Source: an uncultured Alphaproteobacteria bacterium
GTDB lineage: Bacteria; Pseudomonadota; Alphaproteobacteria; Rhizobiales; Beijerinckiaceae
NCBI GenBank assembly: GCA_937988775.1
Contig: CALKHP010000029.1
Coordinates: forward strand, 1-64,000
Direction of reading: 5' to 3'
DNA length: 64,000 nucleotides
In this document: one piece after another, positions 42,375 to 51,605 of the stretch
Position numbering within the stretch: position 1 is the stretch's first letter
How the letters are laid out: each line of letters begins with the position of its first letter
Made by a program: the position numbers and the translations under genes
Notes under the pieces: generated by a model
Database searches by the model: none
Told to the model about the DNA's origin: nothing
What the model saw: the letters and a program-made list of their open reading frames with translations, nothing else

Positions 42375-42453
42375 GCCGGGCGCGTGGCGATTTCGGCGGT
42401 GATGCGACGGTTACGGCTTTGCCTCCGGCGCGGCGCAATGCGAAAAGCGAAAC

Positions 42454-43833
42454 GTGACAGCTAAGCGATTCTCCTGCCCAGCCGGTTTGCGGCTCTGCCT
42501 GGCGTGGCCGCTTTTCGCCGCAGCCTGCCTGCCGTTCGGCGCGGCGGGATTTTTCACGCCGGCGGTGGCGCAGGAGACGGCAAAGGAGGCGCAGGCGCCG
42601 CCGGCCGAGGCGCCCGCCGACCCGAAGGCGGCGCGCGAGCAGGAGCTGCGCCATACCGAGCAATCCTTGCAGGAGAACGAGGTCTCCAAGCTGCAGTTGC
42701 AGAAGGAGATCGACCAGCTGCGCGGCGACCGGGCCAAGCTCAACGCGGCGCTGATCGACACCTCGCGCAGGGTGCGCGAGGCAGACGAGAACATCGCCGA
42801 GGCCGAAGCACGGCTCGATGCGGCGCAGGCGAGCGAGCGGGCGCTGCGCCGCTCGCTCGCCTCGCGGCGTGGCGTGCTGGTCGAGGTGCTGGCGGCGCTG
42901 CAGCGCATCGGCCGCCGGCCGCCGCCGGCGATCGTGGTGCGCCCGGAAGACATGCTGACGGCGATCCGCACCTCGATCCTGATGGGCACCATGCTGCCCG
43001 AGCTGAAAGCCGAGGCGGAAGCGCTCGCCGGCGATCTCGCGGCCATCGTGCGGCTCAGCGCCACTGCCGCCGCGGAACGCGATACGCTGCGGCGCGAGCG
43101 CGAGGCGGCGCTCGCCGACCGCCAGCGCCTCGAGCGGCTGGTCTTCGTGCGCCAGGCCGACCTCTCGAGCGCCGAGAAGTCCCTCGACGAGCAGCGCGAC
43201 AAGGCGGCGGCGCTCGCCAGGCAGGCCGCCACTCTCAAAGATTTGATCGCGCGCATGGAGCGCGACAGCGCGAGCGCCAAGAAGGCGGCGGAGGAGGCGG
43301 CCAAGAGCCCGAAACAGGCGCAATCGCCGGCCCAGGTGGCGGCGCTCGCCGGCAGCGCCTTCCGCGATCCGGCGCGGCTTGCCCCGAAAATCGCCTTCGC
43401 CGATGCGCGCGGCGTCTTGAATCTGCCGGCTTCCGGCGCCATCACCAGCGCTTATGGCGCGCCCGACGGTTTCGGCGGCGACGAGAAAGGCATCACGATT
43501 TCCACCGCGCCGGGGGCGCTGGTGACGGCACCGGTCGATGGCTGGGTGTCGTTCTCGGGACCGTTCCGTTCGTATCGGAATGTCTTGATCATCAACGTCG
43601 GCGGCGGGTATCATATGATCCTGATCGGGATGGACCGGATCAGCGTCGAAGTCGGCCAGTTCGTCCTGGCGGGAGAGCCACTGGGAATGATGACATCGGC
43701 TGGATCCGGCGTGGGGGAATCCGGTCGAAGCTCCATCAAGCCGGCACTATACGTCGAACTCCGGAAAGACGGCGTTCCGATTGACCCCGGCCCATGGTGG
43801 GCCAAATCTGACTCTGAAAAGGCCCGCGGTTGA
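42454..43833 (+). CDS. EnvC-like murein hydrolase activator
   Basis: A 459-aa periplasmic protein: an N-terminal hydrophobic export signal (about residues 8-35), long coiled coils (about 55-330, rich in Glu/Arg/Lys heptads) and a C-terminal LytM/M23-like domain (about 330-450). The zinc ligands of active M23 peptidases are missing: the HxxxD turn reads EKGITIST and the second site reads GGYHMILIGM. As with EnvC, this fits a catalytically dead domain that activates amidases at the division site. It begins with GTG at 42,454 and its stop overlaps ctpA (TGATG), coupling it to that protease. Confidence 0.88.
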   Translation: MTAKRFSCPAGLRLCLAWPLFAAACLPFGAAGFFTPAVAQETAKEAQAPPAEAPADPKAAREQELRHTEQSLQENEVSKLQLQKEIDQLRGDRAKLNAALIDTSRRVREADENIAEAEARLDAAQASERALRRSLASRRGVLVEVLAALQRIGRRPPPAIVVRPEDMLTAIRTSILMGTMLPELKAEAEALAGDLAAIVRLSATAAAERDTLRREREAALADRQRLERLVFVRQADLSSAEKSLDEQRDKAAALARQAATLKDLIARMERDSASAKKAAEEAAKSPKQAQSPAQVAALAGSAFRDPARLAPKIAFADARGVLNLPASGAITSAYGAPDGFGGDEKGITISTAPGALVTAPVDGWVSFSGPFRSYRNVLIINVGGGYHMILIGMDRISVEVGQFVLAGEPLGMMTSAGSGVGESGRSSIKPALYVELRKDGVPIDPGPWWAKSDSEKARG

Positions 43834-45218
43834 TGCGCAAGTTGACATTCCTGTTTCTCGGTGCGGCGCTCGGCGCCGGCGTGGCGACGTTTGGCGTCCA
43901 GACAAGCCTGTTCGACAACGGCCAGGCGCATGCCGCTTCGGCCGACACCTACCGGAAGCTGAGCCTGTTCGGCGACGTGTTCGAGAAAATCCGCACGGAT
44001 TACGTCGAGCCGCCGGACGAGACCAAGCTGATCGATGCCGCGATCAACGGCATGCTCGCCTCGCTCGATCCGCATTCGAGCTTCATGGATCCCAAGGCGC
44101 ATCGCGAGATGCAGCAGCAGACGCGCGGCGAATTCGGCGGGCTCGGCATCGAGGTCACCATGGAGGACGGCCTGATCAAGGTCGTGTCGCCGATCGACGA
44201 TACGCCGGCCTCGAAGGCGGGCATCCTGTCCAACGACATCATCACCAAGATCGACGGCGAGCAGGTGCAGGGCCAGTCGCTCAACCAGGCGGTCGACAAG
44301 ATGCGCGGCCCGGTCAACACCTCGGTCAAGCTGACGATCCAGCGCGGCAAGGACGTCAAGGAAGTCACGATCACGCGCGACATCATCAAGGTGCAGTCGG
44401 TGCGCTCGCGCGAGGAAGGCAATGATGTCGGCTATATCCGCATCACCTCGTTCAGCGAGCAGACCACGGACGGGCTGAAGAAGGCGGTCGACAGCCTGAC
44501 CCAGAAGATCGGCGCCGACAAGGTCAAGGGCTTCATCATCGACCTGCGCAACAATCCCGGCGGCCTGCTCGATCAGGCGGTGTCGGTGTCCGACGCCTTC
44601 CTCGACCGTGGCGAGATTGTCTCGACGCGCGGCCGCAATCCGGAGGAAACCCAGCGCTTCAACGCGCGGCCGGGCGATTGGGCCAAGGGCAAGCCGCTGG
44701 TCGTGCTGATCAATGGCGGCTCGGCCTCGGCCTCCGAGATCGTCGCCGGCGCGCTGCAGGACCATAAGCGCGCCACGCTGATCGGCACGCGCTCGTTCGG
44801 CAAGGGCTCCGTGCAGACCATCATCCCGCTGCGCGATAACGGCGCGCTCAGGCTGACCACGGCGCGCTACTACACGCCGTCGGGCCGCTCGATCCAGGCG
44901 CAGGGCATCGCGCCCGACACGCAGGTGTTCGAGGATGTGCCGCCCGACCTGAAGGGCAAGGACGAGACCAAGGGCGAGGCCGGCCTGAAGGGCCATCTCA
45001 AGAATACCGGCGACGAGAAGTCCGGCTCCTCGGCCTATGTGCCGCCCGATCCGGCCAAGGATCGCCAGCTCATCTATGCGTTGAGCGTGCTGCGCGGCGA
45101 GAAGCCGCCCTTCGATCCGACGATCAACCCGGCCGATGCCGCCTCGCCCGACAAGAAGGCCAATGACGGCGCGGCCAAGACCGACACCAAGCCCGCCGAC
45201 AAGCCGAAGGCGGATTGA
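43833..45218 (+). CDS. ctpA: C-terminal processing peptidase CtpA (S41)
   Basis: A 461-aa exported serine peptidase. Signal/anchor at the N-terminus (LTFLFLGAALGAGVATFG), a PDZ domain (about 95-180, GGLGIEVTMEDGLIKVVSP), and the S41 catalytic site with Ser in NGGSASASEIVAGAL and Lys in TRSFGKGSVQT. The C-terminal tail is Lys/Asp/Ala-rich. It trims periplasmic proteins, probably cell-wall enzymes, given its overlap with the EnvC-like gene. The terminator at 45,251 ends the transcript. Confidence 0.95.
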   Translation: MRKLTFLFLGAALGAGVATFGVQTSLFDNGQAHAASADTYRKLSLFGDVFEKIRTDYVEPPDETKLIDAAINGMLASLDPHSSFMDPKAHREMQQQTRGEFGGLGIEVTMEDGLIKVVSPIDDTPASKAGILSNDIITKIDGEQVQGQSLNQAVDKMRGPVNTSVKLTIQRGKDVKEVTITRDIIKVQSVRSREEGNDVGYIRITSFSEQTTDGLKKAVDSLTQKIGADKVKGFIIDLRNNPGGLLDQAVSVSDAFLDRGEIVSTRGRNPEETQRFNARPGDWAKGKPLVVLINGGSASASEIVAGALQDHKRATLIGTRSFGKGSVQTIIPLRDNGALRLTTARYYTPSGRSIQAQGIAPDTQVFEDVPPDLKGKDETKGEAGLKGHLKNTGDEKSGSSAYVPPDPAKDRQLIYALSVLRGEKPPFDPTINPADAASPDKKANDGAAKTDTKPADKPKAD

Positions 45219-45250
45219 GGTTTCGTTAACCTCGTTTGTTCACAGTCTCA

Positions 45251-45280
45251 GGCCTCCGGCGCTTCCGCCGGGGGCCTTTT
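45251..45280 (+). terminator. Rho-independent terminator after ctpA
   Basis: An 11-bp stem GGCCTCCGGCG (45,251-45,261) with CGCCGGGGGCC (45,266-45,276), one G-T pair, tetraloop CTTC, then TTTT. It is the most convincing terminator in the window and ends the obgE-to-ctpA block. Confidence 0.75.
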
Positions 45281-45310
45281 GATTCGCAAACCTTAGAGGC
45301 CGGGGCAGCC

Positions 45311-46519
45311 GTGAACGCGAGCCGAGACCAGCCGGCGGCAATGGGTTCGGACCTCACCAGACCGCTCGGGCTGGAGAGCGCGCCGCGCCGCTTGCGCGTG
45401 ACGGCGCGCGGCCTGGTGCTCGGGTTTGCCGGCCTCGCTGTTGCCGCCCTTGCCGGCTATCTCGGGCTGGCGCGCGACCCGCATGGCGGCGAACCGGTCG
45501 CGGTGGCGGCGATCGAGACGGTGGCGCCCGAAGCGGCCGCGTCCAAGCTTGCCGCCAATGCCGCGTCCGCGCCCGACAAGGCGCCCGATAACCGCATCAG
45601 CGCCGCCGAAATCGAACGCGAGAGCGGCGTTGTGGTGGTGCGTCGCGGCGGTGCCGCCGTGCCGGGCTCGGTGGTGCTGCGCGTGCCCGACGACCCGAGC
45701 GCGGTGCGGCTGCAGCCTGCGCCCGACCCGCGCCTCGTCGAGCACGGCCGCCATGGACCGCTGCCGAAGATCGGCGCCGATGGCGCACGGCCCTCCGAGG
45801 TTTATGCGCGGCGCGCGCCGAGCAATCGCCAGGGCCAGCCGCGCATCGCGATTTTCGTCGGCGGGCTCGGAATCGGCCGCCAGGCGACGGCTGCGGCGAT
45901 CGCCAAGCTGCCCGGGCCGGTGACGCTGGCCTTCGCGCCCTATGGCGCCGATCTCGCGCGCCAGGTGGCTGACGCGCGCGAGGCCGGCCACGAGGTGATG
46001 CTGCAACTGCCGATGGAGCCGTTCGATTATCCCGATAACGATCCCGGCCCCCAGACCCTGATCGCCGGCGCCAAACCTGACAAGAATCTCGACCGGCTGC
46101 AATGGCTGCTCAGCCGCTTCCCCGGCTATGTCGGGGTCAGCAATTTCATGGGCGGCAAATTCACCGCCAGCGCCGAGGCGCTCACGCCGGTGATGCATGC
46201 GCTCGCCGCGCGCGGCCTGATCTTCGTCGACGATGCTTCCTCGATGCGCAGTATCGCCGGCGAGGTCGCGGCGTCGCAAGGGCTTGCCGCCGCCAAGGCC
46301 GATGTCGTCATCGACGCCGAGCCCACGGCAGCGGCGATCGACGCGGCGCTCGGCCGGCTCGAGCAGATCGCGCGCGCCAAGGGCACGGCGCTCGGCGTCG
46401 CCTCGGCGCTGCCGGCGAGCACGGCCCGGATCGCCGCCTGGGCGCAAGCGCTCGCGGCGCGCGGCATCACGCTGGTGCCGGTGTCCTCGCTGGTGCCGCC
46501 GCCCCGGCGCACGGGTTGA
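45311..46519 (+). CDS. Divergent polysaccharide deacetylase family protein
   Basis: A 402-aa protein starting at GTG 45,311. It has one N-terminal membrane helix (RGLVLGFAGLAVAALAGYLG), a Pro/Ala-rich linker, and a C-terminal domain of the YibQ-type divergent polysaccharide deacetylase family: RIAIFVGGLGIGRQATAAAI, FAPYGADLARQVADAREAGH, EVMLQLPMEPFDYPDNDPG, MGGKFTASAEAL. The family is a NodB-like barrel with altered metal ligands; activity is unproved. The position between ctpA and rppH is conserved in this order, suggesting an envelope role. Confidence 0.9.
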   Translation: MNASRDQPAAMGSDLTRPLGLESAPRRLRVTARGLVLGFAGLAVAALAGYLGLARDPHGGEPVAVAAIETVAPEAAASKLAANAASAPDKAPDNRISAAEIERESGVVVVRRGGAAVPGSVVLRVPDDPSAVRLQPAPDPRLVEHGRHGPLPKIGADGARPSEVYARRAPSNRQGQPRIAIFVGGLGIGRQATAAAIAKLPGPVTLAFAPYGADLARQVADAREAGHEVMLQLPMEPFDYPDNDPGPQTLIAGAKPDKNLDRLQWLLSRFPGYVGVSNFMGGKFTASAEALTPVMHALAARGLIFVDDASSMRSIAGEVAASQGLAAAKADVVIDAEPTAAAIDAALGRLEQIARAKGTALGVASALPASTARIAAWAQALAARGITLVPVSSLVPPPRRTG

Positions 46520-46583
46520 CGGAACCCCGCCCGCGATGGCTAAACATGGCGGGTATCCCTGGCCGCGACTGGACCCCTGAGTG

Positions 46584-47087
46584 ATGGCGAAACTTCCCTA
46601 CCGGCCCTGCGCGGGCGTGACGCTGTTCAATCGCCACGGCCTGGTGTTCATCGGCCGGCGCTCGCGCCAGGCCGGCCCCGAGCATGTCCAGGGCGATTAC
46701 GTCTGGCAGATGCCGCAGGGCGGCATCGATGCAGGCGAGGAGCCGCTCGCGGCGGCGCGCCGGGAACTGTTCGAGGAAACCAATATCCGGTCAGCGACGC
46801 TGCTGCTGGAAGCGCCCGACTGGTACAGCTACGACCTGCCCGAGGCGATCCTGGCCGAGACCTGGAAGGGGCGCTATGGCGGCCAGACGCAGAAATGGTT
46901 CGCCTTCCGCTTCGAGGGCGATGACAGCGAGATCGACGTGCTGCATCCCGGCGGCGGCGCCCACAAGCCGGAATTCGTCGCCTGGCGCTGGGAGCGGCTC
47001 GAGGCGCTGCCGGCGCTGATCATCCCGTTCAAGCGCGGCGTCTACGAGCATGTCGTGGCGGGGTTCCGCCATCTCGCGGCCGCCTGA
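46584..47087 (+). CDS. rppH: RNA pyrophosphohydrolase (Nudix)
   Basis: A 167-aa Nudix hydrolase from ATG 46,584. YRPCAGVTLFNRHGLVFIGR is the RppH N-terminus, and the Nudix box is complete, GGIDAGEEPLAAARRELFEE-T; WYSYDLPEAI and FKRGVYEHVVAGF are also typical. It removes pyrophosphate from the 5' end of mRNA and starts decay. It lies next to the deacetylase gene, as usual. Confidence 0.95.
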   Translation: MAKLPYRPCAGVTLFNRHGLVFIGRRSRQAGPEHVQGDYVWQMPQGGIDAGEEPLAAARRELFEETNIRSATLLLEAPDWYSYDLPEAILAETWKGRYGGQTQKWFAFRFEGDDSEIDVLHPGGGAHKPEFVAWRWERLEALPALIIPFKRGVYEHVVAGFRHLAAA

Positions 47088-47124
47088 GCCGGCCGGTGAG
47101 CCTCGTCGATCGGAGGGATGGATT

Positions 47125-47715
47125 TTGAGCCAGGCGCCAATCGTCGACATCAATGCATTCGTTCATGTGCGCATGATCATCGGCATCATCGTCGCCCTCA
47201 GCATCGGCCGCCTGCTGAGCGGTCTGGCGGTCTTCGTTCAGCATCCCGGCCGCAACAATTTCGATGCCGTGCATTTTTTCTGGACGCTGTTTGCCTTCCT
47301 GTCCGTCATGCAGTTGTGGTGGTGGGAGTTCAATCTCTCGAACGTCGCGTGGACATTCCCGATATTCTGCTTCATCGTGCTCTATGTCAGCACGATGTAT
47401 TTTCTTTGTACGCTTCTGTTCCCGGACACGCTGTACGAATATGACGGGTTCTATAATTATTTCATGTCCCGCAGGCGCTGGTTCTTCGGAATATTGATCC
47501 TGTTCGAGATTCTGGATATCGTCGATACCGCGATCAAGGGCGCTGCCTACCTGGCCTCGTTCAGCATCGAATATTGGCTGCACGCCGTGTTGTTCGTCGC
47601 GATCTGCCTTGCCGCGATGCGCATCGAGAGCCGCCGCTTCCACCTGATCTTTGCCGTGGCGGCGATCGTCTACGAGATGTCGTGGGTCGTGCGCCGCTAC
47701 GACGTCCTGGCGTAG
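47125..47715 (+). CDS. Multi-pass membrane protein of unknown function
   Basis: A 196-aa protein starting at TTG 47,125, with GGAGGG nine bases before it. About six hydrophobic segments are visible (for example VRMIIGIIVALSIGRLLSGL, FWTLFAFLSVMQLWWW and YWLHAVLFVAICLAAMRI), so it is an integral inner-membrane protein. I do not recognise the family. Its codon use is a little less GC-extreme than its neighbours. It is followed by a hairpin at 47,821, so it is likely a single gene. Confidence 0.7.
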   Translation: MSQAPIVDINAFVHVRMIIGIIVALSIGRLLSGLAVFVQHPGRNNFDAVHFFWTLFAFLSVMQLWWWEFNLSNVAWTFPIFCFIVLYVSTMYFLCTLLFPDTLYEYDGFYNYFMSRRRWFFGILILFEILDIVDTAIKGAAYLASFSIEYWLHAVLFVAICLAAMRIESRRFHLIFAVAAIVYEMSWVVRRYDVLA

Positions 47716-47820
47716 CGCCCGGCGACGGTTCGAAAAGTCAGCCCTCCATAGCCCTCATGTCGGGGAGGCGCGCCAGCGCCGTCCCGAAACATGTCGCAAG
47801 CGCCCTCTGGAACCGCCTTC

Positions 47821-47850
47821 GAGGCGCCATGCCTGACGGCATGGCGCCTC
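47821..47850. terminator. Perfect 13-bp hairpin
   Basis: GAGGCGCCATGCC (47,821-47,833) and its exact complement (47,838-47,850) around TGAC, in the gap between the membrane-protein gene and the GntR gene. No T-run follows, so it may be a Rho-assisted terminator or an attenuating structure. Confidence 0.4.
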
Positions 47851-47943
47851 GGGATCGGGGCTGGGGTCGTTTTCAAACAGACTCTTGCCCGTATCGGCCT
47901 TGCCTTGCCGGCCGCGCTTGACTCGGGGCCGGACTGTATTGAA

Positions 47944-47957
47944 GATCGTGCACGATC
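47944..47957. promoter_or_regulatory. Palindrome before the GntR gene
   Basis: GATCGTGCACGATC is a perfect 14-bp palindrome 18 bases before the likely start of the GntR gene. FCD-type GntR regulators bind short palindromes of this kind, so it is a candidate autoregulatory operator; direct evidence is lacking. Confidence 0.4.
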
Positions 47958-47975
47958 CATGATGTGCAAAATAAC

Positions 47976-48635
47976 ATGTCAGAAAGAACCGGAAAGATCG
48001 CGCGCGTCGTTCTGCTGGACCAGGTTCACGAAACCCTGAAGGAGCGCATTCTGGACCGCACCTACGAGCCCGGAGCGAAGCTGAACATCGATGCGCTGCG
48101 GCGCGAGCTGGACGTGAGTTCCACGCCGCTGCGCGAGGCGCTTGCCCGCCTGTCGGCGGAAGGGCTGGTCAAGGCGGAGCCCTTCGTCGGGTTCACCGTC
48201 GCGCCGATGCCCGCGCCGGATTACTACCGCGATCTCTATGCGTTCCGGCTGGTGATCGAGCCGTGGGCCGCGTCTGAAACGGCGCGCCTGCGCCCCGAGG
48301 CGACGCTCGCCGTGCTCGATGCGGCGATCGCGGACATGAGCCGGCATTCGCTGTCGCGGCGCTACAGCCGCTATCGCGACTTCACCGAGGCGGATGAAGC
48401 GTTCCACCGCGCCATCATCGCCGGCACCGGCAACGAACCGGCGTGCCAGGCGTTCGAGGGCTTGCGCATCCATCTGCACACGGCGCGCCTCTACATCAAC
48501 CGCGAGCAGGACACCGCATCGACGCATGCGCAGCATCGCGCGATCCTCGCGGCGATCCGCGCCGGCGACGAGGCCGGCGCCGCCGCCTGCATGCGCGAGC
48601 ACCTGATCCATTCGAGGAAGAAACTGCTGGAGTGA
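47976..48635 (+). CDS. GntR-family regulator (FCD type)
   Basis: A 219-aa regulator from ATG 47,976. The N-terminal winged helix (LLDQVHETLKERILDRTYEP, LDVSSTPLREALARLSAEGL) is followed by an all-helical FCD ligand domain with metal-type histidines (DEAFHRAIIAGTGN, AQHRAILAAI, MREHLIHS). Such proteins usually sense a sugar acid or related metabolite and repress nearby transport and catabolic genes. The TRAP operon starts 107 bp downstream, with tandem repeats in between, so it is very probably the target. Confidence 0.92.
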   Translation: MSERTGKIARVVLLDQVHETLKERILDRTYEPGAKLNIDALRRELDVSSTPLREALARLSAEGLVKAEPFVGFTVAPMPAPDYYRDLYAFRLVIEPWAASETARLRPEATLAVLDAAIADMSRHSLSRRYSRYRDFTEADEAFHRAIIAGTGNEPACQAFEGLRIHLHTARLYINREQDTASTHAQHRAILAAIRAGDEAGAAACMREHLIHSRKKLLE

Positions 48636-48685
48636 GGCGGAGCCGGCGGGGGCACCGCCGCGAGACCGCGATCACAAGACCTTAA

Positions 48686-48721
48686 CGATCCAAAAATCGA
48701 CGATCCGAAAATCGGCGATCC
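48686..48721. promoter_or_regulatory. Tandem 15-bp repeats before the TRAP operon
   Basis: CGATCCAAAAATCGA (48,686-48,700) and CGATCCGAAAATCGG (48,701-48,715) lie head to tail, with a further CGATCC start. Each unit contains the inverted arms CGAT-ATCG. They lie between the GntR gene and dctP and are likely operator sites; this is an inference from position and symmetry. Confidence 0.5.
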
Positions 48722-48742
48722 ATTGCAAAAAGGGGGAGACTT

Positions 48743-49744
48743 ATGATGTTCCGATTGTTCACCGCCGCTGCGGCGTTTGCCGGTGCCGTCGCGCTGTCGG
48801 GCGTGGCGCAGGCCCAGACCCTGCGCTTCGGCCATGCCAATGCGCCGGGCGAGGTCGCCTACGACATGTTCAACGAACTTGCCGCCAATGTCGCCAAGCG
48901 CACCGACGGCAAGGTGACGATCAAGATCTTCCCCTCGGAGCAGCTTGGCAAGGAAGCCGATCTCGTCCAGCAGGTGAAATCGGGCGCGCTCGACATGTCG
49001 GCGCCGAGCATGCCGGTGATGTCGGCGCTGGTGCCGGCGATGGAAATGGCGAGCGGCCCGTTCCTGTGGAAGGACTGGAACGAGGCCGAGACCGTGCTCA
49101 GGGGCGCGGCCTTCGAGCCGCTCTGGGACGAGCTGCGCGACAAGCACAATATCGTGCCGCTGGCCAAGATCATCTACTGGGGCTGGCGCGATTTCACCTT
49201 CACCGAGCGTGAGGTGCACAAGCCCGAGGATATGGCCGGCCTCAAGATCAGGGTGCCGGAAAGCCCGATCTGGGTCGAGATGATCCGCGCCTTCGGTGCC
49301 GCGCCGACGCCGATCCCGTTCGGCGAGGTCTATACCGCCTTGCAGCAGAAGACGGTCGACGGCCAGGAGAACCCGATCCCGACGATCTTCTCGCGCAAGT
49401 TCTACGAGGTGCAGGGCGTGCTCACGCTGTCGCATCACATGCTGCAGAACAACACCATCGTCATCAACAAGAACTCCTTCGCCAGGCTCTCGCCGGAGAA
49501 CCAGAAGATCCTGCTCGAGGAAGCCGCCAAGGTTTCGGCCAAGAACACCGAACTGCAACAGGCACGCGAGAAGAGCATGCTCGAGGATATCCGCAAGTCC
49601 GGCCGCACCAAGATCATCGACAATCCGGACCGGGCGGCGTTCCAGGCCAAGGTCGAGCCGGCCTATGCCAATCTCGAGAAGCGCTGGGGTGTGGACAACC
49701 TGAAGCGCCTCAGGGCCGAGATCGCCCGCGTGCGCGGCAACTAG
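48743..49744 (+). CDS. TRAP transporter solute-binding protein (DctP family)
   Basis: A 333-aa periplasmic protein. Signal peptide LFTAAAAFAGAVALSGVAQA, then the mature start TLRFGHANAPGEVAYDMF. The conserved carboxylate-binding region is visible: AGLKIRVPESPIWVEMIRAF, FGEVYTALQQKTVDGQENP. It delivers a small organic acid, most likely a sugar acid given the enolase-superfamily gene in the operon, to the DctQM membrane pair that follows. A GGGGGAG precedes the ATG. Confidence 0.93.
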   Translation: MMFRLFTAAAAFAGAVALSGVAQAQTLRFGHANAPGEVAYDMFNELAANVAKRTDGKVTIKIFPSEQLGKEADLVQQVKSGALDMSAPSMPVMSALVPAMEMASGPFLWKDWNEAETVLRGAAFEPLWDELRDKHNIVPLAKIIYWGWRDFTFTEREVHKPEDMAGLKIRVPESPIWVEMIRAFGAAPTPIPFGEVYTALQQKTVDGQENPIPTIFSRKFYEVQGVLTLSHHMLQNNTIVINKNSFARLSPENQKILLEEAAKVSAKNTELQQAREKSMLEDIRKSGRTKIIDNPDRAAFQAKVEPAYANLEKRWGVDNLKRLRAEIARVRGN

Positions 49745-49754
49745 GGCACCGATC

Positions 49755-50282
49755 ATGGCAATCGACGCCTTTCGGCGCGTCGATGACCTGTTGGGGCGCG
49801 GCGAGGACATCTTCCTCGCCGCAAGCCACGGCGTCGTCGCAACGCTCATCATCGCGGCGGTGTTCTTCCGCTATGTCCTGAACGATCCGCTGGTGTGGAC
49901 GGAAGAATTCGTGGTGATCACTTTCACCTGGATGCTGTTCATCGGGCTGGCGAGCGGCTTTCGCTACCGCATGCACATCCGCATCGATGCGCTGCTGATC
50001 GCCCTGCCGCACAAGGGGCGCGCGATGGTCGGCGCCGTCGCCGTCGCCGCCACGCTGTTCATCCTGATCCTGCTCGCCTGGTTCGGCACCACGGAAACGC
50101 TGGTGATGCTGGAGACCGAGACGCCGATGATGCGGATTTCGGCCGCCTGGGCGGTCAGCGCCGTGCCGGTCGGCGCCGTGCTGTCCTGCATCCATCTGCT
50201 GCGCCATGCGCTGTGCGACGGGCTCGCCGAAACGCTCTGGCCGAATGATCTCGTCGCCTCGGCGGAAGGGGAAGCCTTATGA
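49755..50282 (+). CDS. TRAP transporter small permease (DctQ family)
   Basis: A 175-aa inner-membrane protein with four hydrophobic segments. The DctQ signature is seen in VFFRYVLNDPLVWTEEFVVI and IGLASGFRYRMHIRID. It couples the binding protein to the large permease. The stop overlaps the next start (ATGA). Confidence 0.92.
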   Translation: MAIDAFRRVDDLLGRGEDIFLAASHGVVATLIIAAVFFRYVLNDPLVWTEEFVVITFTWMLFIGLASGFRYRMHIRIDALLIALPHKGRAMVGAVAVAATLFILILLAWFGTTETLVMLETETPMMRISAAWAVSAVPVGAVLSCIHLLRHALCDGLAETLWPNDLVASAEGEAL

Positions 50283-51550
50283 CCCTCCTGCTGTCGGCTT
50301 TCGCCGTTCTCCTGGTCGTCGGCACGCCGATCGCCATCGCGATGATCGGTTCCGCCGGGCTGGTGATCTGGCTCGAGGGCATCCCGCTCACCATCGTGGC
50401 GCAGCGCGTGTTCGCGGGGCTGCAATCCTTCCCGCTGCTGGCGGTGCCGCTGTTCATCCTCGCCGGTTCCTTGATGAACGAATCCGGCATCAGCGAGCGA
50501 CTGTTCGGCTTCACGCGGGCCATGGTCGGCCATATCCGCGGCGGCCTCGCCCAGACGGCGATCGTCGGCAACATCTTCCTCGCCGGTATTTCCGGCTCCT
50601 CGATCGCCGATACCGCCGCGACGACGCGCGTGCTGGTGCCGCAGCTCGAGAAGCATGGCTACAAGCGCGCCTTCGGCGCGGCGCTTTCCGCCTGTGGCGG
50701 CACGCTCGGGCCGATCATCCCGCCATCGATCCTGATGGTGCTCTATGCCTGGCAGGCCAATATCTCGCTGGGCGCGCTGTTCGTCGCCGGTATCCTGCCG
50801 GGCCTGCTGATGGCCGGCTGCATGGTGTTCGTCATCGCCATCCTGGCGCGGCTGCGCGGCTATCCGACCTCGGGCGTGTTCTCGCTCAGTGAATTGTGGC
50901 TGCAGTTCCGCCGCGCGATCTGGGCGCTGCTGATGCCGGTGATCATCATCGTCGGCTTCCGGCTCGGCGCCGTCACCGCCACCGAGATCGCCGCGATCGC
51001 TGCGCTGTATTCGGCACTGGTCGGCCTGTTCATCTACCGCTCGCTGTCATGGCGCAGGCTGCCGCATATCCTGACGGTGACGGCGCGCGAGACCGGGGTG
51101 ATCCTGATCATCGCCGGCGCCGCCTCGCCGTTCAGCTGGATTCTCGGCATCGAGCAGGCGCCGCAACTGGTGGTGGCGGGCGTGACCGCGATCACCAGCA
51201 GCGCCTGGGGCGTGCTGCTCATCCTGAACATTGCCCTGCTTGTCGCGGGCATGTTCATGGAGACGATCGCCATCATGATCATCCTGGTGCCGATCCTGAT
51301 GCCGCTGCTGCAATCGATGGGCATCGACCTGGTGCATTTCGGCATCATCCTGCTGGTCAACCTGGTGCTCGGCCAGCTCACGCCGCCGGTCGGCGTGCTG
51401 CTGTTCGTGGTGATGACGATCGCCAAAGTGTCGATGGTCGATCTGCTCAAGGAGATCTGGCCGTTCCTGATCGGGCTCGTGGTCGCGCTCGCCATCATCA
51501 CCTACGTGCCGGCCCTCAGCCTGTGGCTGCCGCCGCTGCTTGGCTTCTGA
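50279..51550 (+). CDS. TRAP transporter large permease (DctM family)
   Basis: A 423-aa protein with about twelve membrane helices: LLSAFAVLLVVGTPIAIAMI, VFAGLQSFPLLAVPLFILAG, GGTLGPIIPPSILMVLYAWQ (the conserved P-rich loop), and a C-terminal LVVALAIITYVPALSLWLP. It is the sodium-coupled transport subunit. It is coupled to the small permease by a four-base overlap and followed 55 bp later by the enolase-superfamily gene. Confidence 0.94.
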   Translation: MTLLLSAFAVLLVVGTPIAIAMIGSAGLVIWLEGIPLTIVAQRVFAGLQSFPLLAVPLFILAGSLMNESGISERLFGFTRAMVGHIRGGLAQTAIVGNIFLAGISGSSIADTAATTRVLVPQLEKHGYKRAFGAALSACGGTLGPIIPPSILMVLYAWQANISLGALFVAGILPGLLMAGCMVFVIAILARLRGYPTSGVFSLSELWLQFRRAIWALLMPVIIIVGFRLGAVTATEIAAIAALYSALVGLFIYRSLSWRRLPHILTVTARETGVILIIAGAASPFSWILGIEQAPQLVVAGVTAITSSAWGVLLILNIALLVAGMFMETIAIMIILVPILMPLLQSMGIDLVHFGIILLVNLVLGQLTPPVGVLLFVVMTIAKVSMVDLLKEIWPFLIGLVVALAIITYVPALSLWLPPLLGF

Positions 51551-51605
51551 CATGGCTGGGCGGCTTCGCCGCCCGGCGTTTCGCAACCCTGGAAGGACTA
51601 CCCCC

